This document shows positions 1 to 5,640 of a stretch of DNA of 7,945 nt, in pieces. The stretch lies in NCBI GenBank assembly GCA_028694275.1, contig JAQUTS010000078.1, forward strand, positions 1 through 7,945, written 5' to 3'. The notes under the pieces were generated by a model, which made no database searches, was not told the DNA's origin, and was given only the letters and a program-made list of their open reading frames with translations. The position numbers and the translations under genes were made by a program. The DNA comes from Candidatus Gastranaerophilales bacterium (GTDB lineage Bacteria > Cyanobacteriota > Vampirovibrionia > Gastranaerophilales > CAJFVJ01). Each line of letters starts with the position of its first letter. Position 1 is the stretch's first letter.

Positions 1-656
1 GGTTTTGCGATTTGTTTTATGGCATTGACGATGTCTTCTCTTTTTACCGTGATAAAGGCCGATGTCCCGTACTGTGACATTGACGGTTCATCCAAAAAAA
101 TCACGGGGGTACTCTCAGGAGAGAGTTCTTTGAATTTTTTTACCTGCCACATTGCTTTCATTGCAAGAGCTCTGACAATAATTTCGCGCAAAGTATCATC
201 ATAAAAAGCACACTTGCCTTCTGTGTCTACAAGCATTGTCCCCCAGGTAAAAGGGCCTGTTACTTGAGCTTTGATAAAAGGCGGTTTTGTTTTTTCGATA
301 TTGGTCAAAAAATCTTCCATCGCGCATGAAAATTCTTCTGTGATTGCATATTTTTCAAGCAAATCTAGATCACCTGCTGTGATACTTTCATAATCTATAA
401 AGAAATTCTCCAAATCTTCATAAAATTTGTCCCCATGGGCATCAAAAATCCATTTTTTCTTTTCTTTTGAATAAGAACACCCGGGAATGCTTTCGACGAA
501 CTGCAAAATCATATCATCATTTTTGTTGCAAGCTGCCAATTGCGGCCAAAAGGGGAAATCAGGAAATTCTTCAAAAACTAAATTTAAGGCCTTATCTTTA
601 TCATCATGAGGCAAACTTCCGACAGCGGTTGCCCTGAGCGTTAAACTTTCTTTCAA
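1..656 (-). CDS. UROD/MetE-like fold protein, methyltransferase-related (3' end outside window)
   Basis: My translation of the minus strand gives an uninterrupted 218-residue N-terminal part that continues past the left edge. Early residues contain VGSLPH (12-17) and the stretch FPFWPQLA (34-41). Later come VTGPFT (132-137) and FLDEPSMS (187-194). This arrangement is typical of the UROD/MetE-like superfamily, TIM-barrel proteins related to cobalamin-independent methionine synthase and corrinoid methyltransferases. The metal-binding His/Cys residues of that family lie in the C-terminal half, which is not seen, so the substrate cannot be named. The start is a TTG at 656-654: an in-frame TAA lies directly upstream, and AAGGGG (668-663) sits 6 nt before it. 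The gene is divergent from the HTH gene across 70 bp. Family assignment is fairly secure; the exact reaction is unknown. Confidence 0.75.
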   Translation of the reverse strand, partial: MKESLTLRATAVGSLPHDDKDKALNLVFEEFPDFPFWPQLAACNKNDDMILQFVESIPGCSYSKEKKKWIFDAHGDKFYEDLENFFIDYESITAGDLDLLEKYAITEEFSCAMEDFLTNIEKTKPPFIKAQVTGPFTWGTMLVDTEGKCAFYDDTLREIIVRALAMKAMWQVKKFKELSPESTPVIFLDEPSMSQYGTSAFITVKREDIVNAIKQIAK

Positions 657-662
657 TTACTT

Positions 663-668
663 CCCCTT
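663..668 (-). promoter_or_regulatory. Ribosome binding site fixing the TTG start of the UROD/MetE-like gene
   Basis: On the minus strand AAGGGG is followed by a 6-nt spacer and TTG (656-654). A nearby ATG (671-669) opens only a four-codon frame that ends at the TAA just before the TTG, so the TTG is the only upstream start available to the long frame. Confidence 0.7.
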
Positions 669-674
669 CATAGT

Positions 675-703
675 AAAATACCTATTATCAAGTTTATCAT
701 CAA
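675..703 (-). promoter_or_regulatory. Candidate sigma70-type promoter for the UROD/MetE-like gene
   Basis: The minus strand reads TTGATG (703-698), a 17-nt spacer, then TATTTT (680-675). Each hexamer matches the consensus at four of six positions and the spacing is ideal. Transcription would start about 12 nt before the ribosome binding site, giving a very short leader. The region is A/T-rich, so chance matches are likely. No convincing plus-strand promoter for the HTH gene was found in the same gap. Confidence 0.35.
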
Positions 704-726
704 AAAGAAAGATTGAAAAAAATATT

Positions 727-1131
727 ATGAAAACTTCACTTGCAGAATTTGTCTCTCAAACGCGTGAAAAGCTTGGTCTTTCACCATCAGGCCTTGCCAA
801 AAAATCAAATCTGCCCATTGAAATCATAGAGGCGATAGAATCCGCTCAGGAGCTTTTTTTACCGACTACAATAAGGCAAAAACTCGCCAAAGGTCTAAGG
901 TTGAACACCCGTGATATCAAGCCTTATGAAAAAATACCTGCTGATGAAACAGCTCCGATGGAATTCATAGAGGTTTTGAAAATATCCATACTTGATGATG
1001 AAAAAGATCTCAAATGTCCTGATTGTGGAGCTGATTTGATAGCTCATATAGAAAAAATGTACGATTTGGAGGATAATTTGATTAAGCATCCAAAAGCAAG
1101 ATGCTCCAAGTGTCCGTTCCAGATCAAGTGA
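727..1131 (+). CDS. HTH (XRE-like) protein with C-terminal zinc ribbon
   Basis: This 134-residue protein has two parts. Residues about 4-65 look like a Cro/C1 (XRE) helix-turn-helix: FVSQTREKLGLSPSGLAKKS followed by helices around IEIIEAIES and TIRQKLAKGL. Residues 97-129 carry two CxxC pairs, CPDC (97-100) and CSKC (126-129), 25 residues apart, as in a zinc ribbon. It is therefore probably a small cytoplasmic DNA-binding regulator. It is the first gene of a likely two-gene operon: its stop overlaps the ribosome binding site of the hydrolase gene 7 nt downstream. It is also divergent from the UROD/MetE-like gene, so autoregulation and control of both sides is possible but inferred. Its own ribosome binding site is weak (A-rich, no GGAG). 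The target is unknown. MqsA-type antitoxins combine a zinc domain and HTH in the opposite order, and no toxin-like partner is seen. Confidence 0.75.
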   Translation: MKTSLAEFVSQTREKLGLSPSGLAKKSNLPIEIIEAIESAQELFLPTTIRQKLAKGLRLNTRDIKPYEKIPADETAPMEFIEVLKISILDDEKDLKCPDCGADLIAHIEKMYDLEDNLIKHPKARCSKCPFQIK

Positions 1132-1138
1132 GGAAAAA

Positions 1139-1672
1139 ATGACTTTATTAGAGCAAAAAAATGTTATATTTTTGATTATTGATATTCAAGAAAAACTGCT
1201 AAACGCAGTATATGACAAAACAATCGCCCAAAAAGCAGCCAAAATGGCACAAGCTGCAAATATTTTGGGGATTCCGATTATTATTACGGAACAATACCCA
1301 AAAGGCCTTGGGGATACGGTTTCTGAGATAAAAGATATTGTGGATGCCAAATATTTTGAAAAAACAAAATTTTCTGCATACGATGAAATCAAAGACGCTC
1401 TAAAAGCCACTAAGCGTAAGCAAATCATTATTTGCGGCATAGAAGGGCATATTTGCGTTCATCAAACGACAGACAGTTTGCTTGCCAATGGTTATCAGGT
1501 TCATGTGCTCAAAGATGCCACAGGCAGCCGAAACGAATTTGAACTTGAACAAGGAATCAACCGCATGGAAAAAAACGGTGCCACGATTACTTGTTTTGAG
1601 ATGGCTCTTTTTGAGATTTTGAAAAGCTCAAAACACCCTGACTTTAAGGCCATACAAGAATTGATAAAATAA
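1139..1672 (+). CDS. Isochorismatase-family cysteine hydrolase (ISOC/YcaC-like)
   Basis: The 177 residues form a complete isochorismatase-like hydrolase of normal length. The likely catalytic triad is Asp15 in LIIDIQEKL, Lys75 in FEKTKFSA, and Cys106 in GIEGHICVHQT. The last motif includes the usual bend before the nucleophile. The order of motifs, including DATGSRNEFE (126-135) and the ending KHPDFKAIQELIK, is closest in my memory to the ISOC1/ISOC2 and YcaC-like group rather than to PncA nicotinamidases, which carry a metal-binding Asp/His set after the first Asp. Substrates of this group are mostly undefined, so none is named here. It acts in the cytosol: no signal peptide or membrane segment is seen. 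The ATG is preceded by AGGA (1131-1134), which overlaps the stop of the upstream regulator, implying cotranscription and perhaps translational coupling. Its 3' end faces that of gatB with only 9 nt between. Confidence 0.88.
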   Translation: MTLLEQKNVIFLIIDIQEKLLNAVYDKTIAQKAAKMAQAANILGIPIIITEQYPKGLGDTVSEIKDIVDAKYFEKTKFSAYDEIKDALKATKRKQIIICGIEGHICVHQTTDSLLANGYQVHVLKDATGSRNEFELEQGINRMEKNGATITCFEMALFEILKSSKHPDFKAIQELIK

Positions 1673-1681
1673 CAAAAAGGG

Positions 1682-3133
1682 TTAGCTTAACAGTTCTTTT
1701 AAAATATCATTGATGACTTGTGGGTTGGCGCGGCCTTTTGTTTCTTTCATAACCTGCCCGACGAAGAACCCAAACAACTTGTCACGACCGCCTTTGTAGG
1801 CTTCGACTTGCTCAGGGTTTGCATCGACTATTTTTTGTGCGATTTCGCGGATGGCACTGTCATCTGATATTACGCTCAAACCTTGTTTTTCGACGATATC
1901 CTTTGCATGATCGCCAGTTTCAAGCATAATTGTGATTATTTTTTTACCGATGTTGTTTGAAATAGTTCCTTTTTCAATCAAATCAATGAGTCCGACCAGT
2001 CTTTCAGGTGTAAGCTTTGTCTCGTTGATGTTGATTTTGTTTTCTTTTAAATACGCTGTAATATCACCCATCAGGTAGTTTAGGGCTGTTTTGATATTTG
2101 ATACTTTATCAATCACCTGATCGAAAAACAAAGCTGTTTCCATTTGCTCTACGATGACCCTTGCATCGTATTCAGAAAGGCCTTTGTCTATGTATCGTTG
2201 ACGTTTTTGTTCAGGAAGCTCCGGCATGGTGGATTTGACGCGTTCAATCCACTCTTTTGAGATTTGAAGAGGCATCAAATCAGGCTCGGGGAAGTATCTG
2301 TAATCGTGGGCTTCTTCTTTTGAGCGCATAGATTTGGTGATGCCCTCAGCCTCATTCCAGAGTCTGGTTTCTTGAACTACCTGGCCGCCTTCTTCTACGA
2401 TTTCGATTTGTCTGTCGATTTCAAATTCGACAGCTCTTTGAAGAGCGCGGAAGCTGTTGACGTTTTTGATTTCTGCTCTTGTTCCGAATTCTTTTTGGCC
2501 CCAAGGGCGTACTGATATGTTGACATCACAGCGCATAGAGCCTTCTTCGAGGTTTCCGTCGCACACACCGATGTATTTGACGATGTTTCTGAGTTCTTCA
2601 ACATAAGCTTTTGCTTCATCAGAGGATCTGATATCAGGCTCTGACACAATTTCCAAAAGAGGTGTGCCGGCACGGTTAAGATCGACCAAACTGTATGATG
2701 AACCTGCAATCCCGTCAGCTCCTGCGTGGACAAGTTTGCCCGCGTCTTCTTCAAGGTGGGCTCGTGTGATTCCGATGGTTTTTCCGTCGATTTTTATACT
2801 TCCGTTGATGGCGATAGGTTTGTCAAATTGTGAAATTTGGTACCCTTTTGGAAGATCGGCGTAGAAATATTGTTTGCGGTCGAATTTGCAAAATTCAGGG
2901 ATTTCGCAATTGAGAGCGAGCCCTGTTAAGATTCCCATATCGACAACAGCTTTGTTCAAAATAGGCAAAACACCGGGCATACCAAGAGAAATAGGAGAGC
3001 TTTGAGAATTTGGTTCAAGGCCGAATTCTGTTCCGTCCTCGCAAAAAATCTTCGATTTGGTCTTAAGTTGTGCGTGCACTTCAAGGCCGATTACTACTTC
3101 GTATTTCTTCCTCAATTCTTCCATTGTTGCCAT
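1682..3133 (-). CDS. gatB: Aspartyl/glutamyl-tRNA(Asn/Gln) amidotransferase subunit B
   Basis: GatB is the kinase-like subunit of GatCAB. The complex phosphorylates and then amidates Glu-tRNA(Gln), and often Asp-tRNA(Asn), using ammonia from GatA. At 483 residues it has full family length. Visible landmarks are GLEVHAQL (16-23), YFYADLPKGYQISQFD (89-104), the GatB signature VDLNRAGTPLLEI (150-162), EGSMRCDVNISVR (197-209), the DYRYFPEPDL block (277-286), and a helical C-terminal tRNA-binding tail ending NPQVINDILKELL. Of the Cys set found in some GatBs near the N-terminus (FCxC and CPxC), only Cys31 remains; Ser46 and Ser49 replace the second pair. The ATG has GGAG (3145-3142) 8 nt upstream. 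The gene follows hemW by 48 nt on the same strand. gatA and gatC are not in the window, so the complex must be encoded in separate loci. Confidence 0.97.
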   Translation of the reverse strand: MATMEELRKKYEVVIGLEVHAQLKTKSKIFCEDGTEFGLEPNSQSSPISLGMPGVLPILNKAVVDMGILTGLALNCEIPEFCKFDRKQYFYADLPKGYQISQFDKPIAINGSIKIDGKTIGITRAHLEEDAGKLVHAGADGIAGSSYSLVDLNRAGTPLLEIVSEPDIRSSDEAKAYVEELRNIVKYIGVCDGNLEEGSMRCDVNISVRPWGQKEFGTRAEIKNVNSFRALQRAVEFEIDRQIEIVEEGGQVVQETRLWNEAEGITKSMRSKEEAHDYRYFPEPDLMPLQISKEWIERVKSTMPELPEQKRQRYIDKGLSEYDARVIVEQMETALFFDQVIDKVSNIKTALNYLMGDITAYLKENKININETKLTPERLVGLIDLIEKGTISNNIGKKIITIMLETGDHAKDIVEKQGLSVISDDSAIREIAQKIVDANPEQVEAYKGGRDKLFGFFVGQVMKETKGRANPQVINDILKELLS

Positions 3134-3181
3134 TATTTCTACTCCGTTTTTAAGTCTTTTGAATTTATTTTAGCACAGTCA

Positions 3182-4252
3182 TTAAATGAATTCAGACAAT
3201 ATTACATTACTCAACATTAATCCTTGTGTGGTGAGTGATATTCGGCCGTTTTTTTGCTCGAAAAAATCTTTGTACTTGTTCAAAACATATGCGTATTTTT
3301 CTTGAAAGTCCACATTGTAGCGGATTTTGAACTCTTTTAGAGAGAGACCTTTTTTCATCCTCAGCCCCAAAAATATCCCTTCTGTTAAAATTTCATCTTC
3401 CGTTAATTTTTCGGAAAACTCAGGCTCTGCTGGGTTTTTGAGGTATTTACCAAAATCAGATGTGTTGTAATACCTACTCCCGTCTTGATATCCGTGAGCA
3501 GAAACGCCCAAAGCTATATAGGGATTGTTTTCCCAGTAGGTCATGTTGTGGCGGGATTCTTTTCCTTTTTGGGCAAAATTACTGATTTCGTAGAGGTTGA
3601 ACCCATTTTTCTCCAAAACCTCAACACTCCGAAGATACATATCTGCGCACAAATCCTCATCAGGCAAGCCTTTAGGCGGATTTTTGCCAAAGTGAGTACC
3701 TTCTTCTATTTTGAGTCCATAGGTCGATATGTGTTGCACCCCAAGGGTTGTGGCTTTTTGAAGAGATTGTTGCCATAGTTCCATGGTTTGATTTGGCAAT
3801 CCATAAATCAGATCTATGCTGATGTTGTCAAAACCTGCTGCTTGAGCTGTTTTTACGCATTCTATTGCTTGGCTTGAGTTGTGGATTCTTCCGATTGATT
3901 TTAGGATTGTATCATCAAAGCTCTGAACCCCTATGCTGAGCCTGTTTACGCCTATTGAGCGCAGGTTTTTCAGGTATTTCAAATCGACGGTTGACGGGTT
4001 TATTTCGAATGTAAATTCATATTCATCGGCAAAGTCAAATTTGAAACTTTTATAAAACTCAAAAGGCACAACAGACGGGGTTCCACCGCCAAAGTAGATT
4101 GTTTTGAGTTTTTCTTTTACCTTATGTTCAAATTCTTTTTTCAGCGCACCAAAATAAAGCTCAAAAGCTTCTTTTTTTGACGGGAAAGAAATAAATGAGC
4201 AATAGTTGCATTTTTTTACGCAAAAAGGTATGTGTACATATAATGAACTCAT
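3182..4252 (-). CDS. hemW: HemW-type heme chaperone, radical SAM protein
   Basis: The 356 residues start MSSLYVHIPFC and hold the radical-SAM cluster motif CxxxCxxC (Cys11, Cys15, Cys18) followed by Ser-Phe. HemN, the oxygen-independent coproporphyrinogen III dehydrogenase, has a fourth Cys there (CxC). GGGTPS (55-60) is the SAM-binding glycine motif. HNMTYW (235-240) matches the HNxxYW motif linked to heme binding in HemW. Such proteins are often mislabelled HemN; known members bind heme and deliver it to respiratory enzymes at the cytoplasmic side. The ATG at 4252 is forced by an in-frame TAA four codons... specifically two codons upstream, yet the only Shine-Dalgarno-like bases (AAGG) end 1 nt before it, which is unusually close. 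It follows the 68-aa gene by 32 nt and precedes gatB by 48 nt, probably as one transcript. Confidence 0.92.
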   Translation of the reverse strand: MSSLYVHIPFCVKKCNYCSFISFPSKKEAFELYFGALKKEFEHKVKEKLKTIYFGGGTPSVVPFEFYKSFKFDFADEYEFTFEINPSTVDLKYLKNLRSIGVNRLSIGVQSFDDTILKSIGRIHNSSQAIECVKTAQAAGFDNISIDLIYGLPNQTMELWQQSLQKATTLGVQHISTYGLKIEEGTHFGKNPPKGLPDEDLCADMYLRSVEVLEKNGFNLYEISNFAQKGKESRHNMTYWENNPYIALGVSAHGYQDGSRYYNTSDFGKYLKNPAEPEFSEKLTEDEILTEGIFLGLRMKKGLSLKEFKIRYNVDFQEKYAYVLNKYKDFFEQKNGRISLTTQGLMLSNVILSEFI

Positions 4253-4255
4253 ACC

Positions 4256-4275
4256 TTAATCATATCAAAGATTAA
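4256..4275 (-). repeat. Inverted repeat just before the hemW start
   Basis: TTAATC (4256-4261) and GATTAA (4270-4275) are perfect 6-bp arms around an 8-nt spacer. In the transcript the 3' arm runs into the AAGG in front of the hemW ATG. The stem is A/U-rich and weak, so it may be chance. If it forms, it would partly cover the poor ribosome binding site. Confidence 0.3.
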
Positions 4276-4284
4276 AAATAGTGA

Positions 4285-4491
4285 CTATTTGTCTTTACGA
4301 ACAGGTGCATAAGCATAGACTGTTCTTACAGAAGGAGAAAAAGACTCTCCAACTGTATTTTTCAATTCCTTATAGTCTTCAATGTCACTTGTTGATTGTA
4401 CTATTGATTTTTTGTAAGCGTCTTTGTCAATAAAACGAGGATAGTAATCCAAGTTTGAATTAAAAAGATTTTTGAATAATTTCCCTAACAT
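4285..4491 (-). CDS. Small hypothetical protein (68 aa) upstream of hemW
   Basis: I do not recognise this 68-residue protein. It begins MLGKLFKNLFNSN, which could form a short amphipathic helix. The rest is charged and polar, with the middle IEDYKELKNTVGESF and a basic end APVRKDK. There is no cysteine, no clear transmembrane helix and no signal-peptide cleavage pattern. Support for a real gene is moderate: it fills an otherwise empty gap, is on the same strand as hemW with 32 nt between, and its ATG has AAAGG with a 7-nt spacer upstream. It may be the first gene of the operon with hemW and gatB. Its promoter should lie in 4492-4641, but I found no convincing minus-strand hexamers there. It could be a lineage-specific protein; function is unknown. 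Confidence 0.55.
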   Translation of the reverse strand: MLGKLFKNLFNSNLDYYPRFIDKDAYKKSIVQSTSDIEDYKELKNTVGESFSPSVRTVYAYAPVRKDK

Positions 4492-4591
4492 AAAACTGCC
4501 TTTGCATAACCTAACCGTATACTTTTATAAAGTTCTCAAATTTAAAAAAGTTGCTATTTCAAGCCCTATTTATTAACAAACGGATACAATG

Positions 4592-4597
4592 TATAAT
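4592..4597 (+). promoter_or_regulatory. Consensus -10 box for the SIS-domain gene
   Basis: TATAAT lies in the 150-bp divergent gap. Transcription would begin near 4604, leaving a leader of about 38 nt before the TTG at 4642. The -35 region 17 nt upstream (TTTATT) is poor. The box sits in TGTATAATA, the same nine bases found at the candidate comM promoter. Confidence 0.4.
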
Positions 4598-4630
4598 ATT
4601 TGTGGAATAAAAAAGTATGTAGTCTAGAGC

Positions 4631-4634
4631 AGGA
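4631..4634 (+). promoter_or_regulatory. Ribosome binding site fixing the TTG start of the SIS gene
   Basis: AGGA is followed by a 7-nt spacer and TTG (4642-4644). A TTG 14 codons further up (4600) is in frame but overlaps the expected transcription start and has no Shine-Dalgarno sequence. Confidence 0.65.
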
Positions 4635-4641
4635 AAGAAAA

Positions 4642-5640
4642 TTGACACATTTTTCTAAGGAAATCAAGCAACAGCCGGCGGTTATGGCCAAAATTCTGGA
4701 TAAGTACATCAAAGAAAACAAAATATCAGGCTTCCCAAAATTCTTTTCTTTCAAAAAAATAGTATTGATAGCCAGCGGAACATCCAAAAATGCGGGTGAG
4801 TTCGGGGCTTATTATTTTGAGCAGATTGCCAAAATCCCGTCCAAAGTCGAATTTGCGAGCGAAGTGATTGCAAAAGATGTGATTTTTGATAAAGATGATT
4901 TGATTATTTTTATCTCTCAATCGGGTAAAAGTGCCGATGTGTTGACATCAGCCGAACTTGTCAAAAAAACATCTGCCAAAATCCTGTCTGTTGTCAACAA
5001 AGCAGATTCTCCACTGGCAGAATTATCTGATTATGTAATTGATATGGAGGCTGGTGAAGAGCTTGCTATACCTGCGACAAAGAGTTTTAGTTCAACGGTA
5101 GTCGAGCTTTATTTGCTTGCGGTATTTTTTGCTCAAGAAAAAGGCTTTGATACCAGATTCTTAATCCAAGAGGCAATTGATTTGCCTGAGGCGGCAGAGG
5201 AAATTTTGTCTTCTGATTTGGCCTTTGAAATTGCCAAAAACTTTGACGCTAAAGTGTTTTTAGGGCGAGGGCTTTGTTATTTTGCGATGAATGAAGTTGC
5301 ACTCAAATTAAAAGAAGCTGCTTTGGTCAATACTTCTTGCTATCCTTTGGGCGAGTTCGTTCATGGGCATATGGTTGCACTTGATTCCCATCAGGCGATT
5401 TTGGCCGTGTCTTTAACTTTTAATGAAATTCACAAGACGAATCTCAGCCTTATAAGCCGAATTGAAGCCAATTATGGACCCCAAATTGATATTTTGACAG
5501 AAGAGAAATTTTCGCTTAAATCAAAATACCTTACACCGCTTTTGATAGTGCTTTTGTTCCAAAGTATTGCGAGTGAACTTGCATCTAAAAAGGGGCTTAA
5601 CCCTGATTTGCCGCACGGGCTCAAAAAAGTGACAGAATAG
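4642..5640 (+). CDS. Double-SIS-domain sugar-phosphate isomerase/deaminase-like protein (GlmS isomerase-related)
   Basis: The 332 residues match the isomerase half of glucosamine-6-phosphate synthase, without the N-terminal glutaminase domain. SIS domain 1 (about 35-165) has IASGTSKNAGEF, the phosphate-binding SQSG (92-95), and EELAIPATKSFSS (139-151), equivalent to the STKAFT region of GlmS. SIS domain 2 (about 195-320) has FLGRGLCYFAMNEVALKLKE and YPLGEFVHGH. Counterparts of GlmS isomerase residues are present: Glu218, His241 and a Lys in the C-terminal GLKKVTE. With no glutaminase domain it cannot make GlcN6P from glutamine. It is more likely an amino-sugar-phosphate deaminase/isomerase (NagB-II or AgaS-like) or a FrlB-type deglycase; the substrate is unresolved. 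It is cytosolic. The start is chosen as TTG 4642 from the ribosome binding site and promoter position, and because the protein then opens THFSKEIKQQP as relatives do. Confidence 0.87.
   Translation: MTHFSKEIKQQPAVMAKILDKYIKENKISGFPKFFSFKKIVLIASGTSKNAGEFGAYYFEQIAKIPSKVEFASEVIAKDVIFDKDDLIIFISQSGKSADVLTSAELVKKTSAKILSVVNKADSPLAELSDYVIDMEAGEELAIPATKSFSSTVVELYLLAVFFAQEKGFDTRFLIQEAIDLPEAAEEILSSDLAFEIAKNFDAKVFLGRGLCYFAMNEVALKLKEAALVNTSCYPLGEFVHGHMVALDSHQAILAVSLTFNEIHKTNLSLISRIEANYGPQIDILTEEKFSLKSKYLTPLLIVLLFQSIASELASKKGLNPDLPHGLKKVTE
5587..5604 (-). terminator. Possible weak intrinsic terminator for comM, inside the SIS gene
   Basis: Read on the minus strand, AGGG (5604-5601), a 6-nt loop and CCCT (5594-5591) are followed by a T-run (5591-5587). 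It lies about 40 nt beyond the comM stop. The stem is only 4 bp, so it is weak, but there is no other room for a terminator because the two genes touch. Confidence 0.22.

Noticed and set aside
19..204. 61-codon plus-strand frame
   Set aside because: It lies opposite the UROD/MetE-like gene, which carries clear family motifs; this is a shadow frame.
727..1672. Toxin-antitoxin pair reading of the HTH gene and its neighbour
   Set aside because: The second gene is a full-length isochorismatase-fold enzyme with its catalytic residues, not a toxin-like protein.
588..2187. Four AGGCCT palindromes in the first 2.2 kb
   Set aside because: All lie within coding sequence and the count is only mildly above expectation; no iterated-repeat pattern is seen.
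2395..2754. 119-codon minus-strand frame inside gatB
   Set aside because: It is an out-of-frame reading of gatB; the gatB protein is intact and strongly conserved there.
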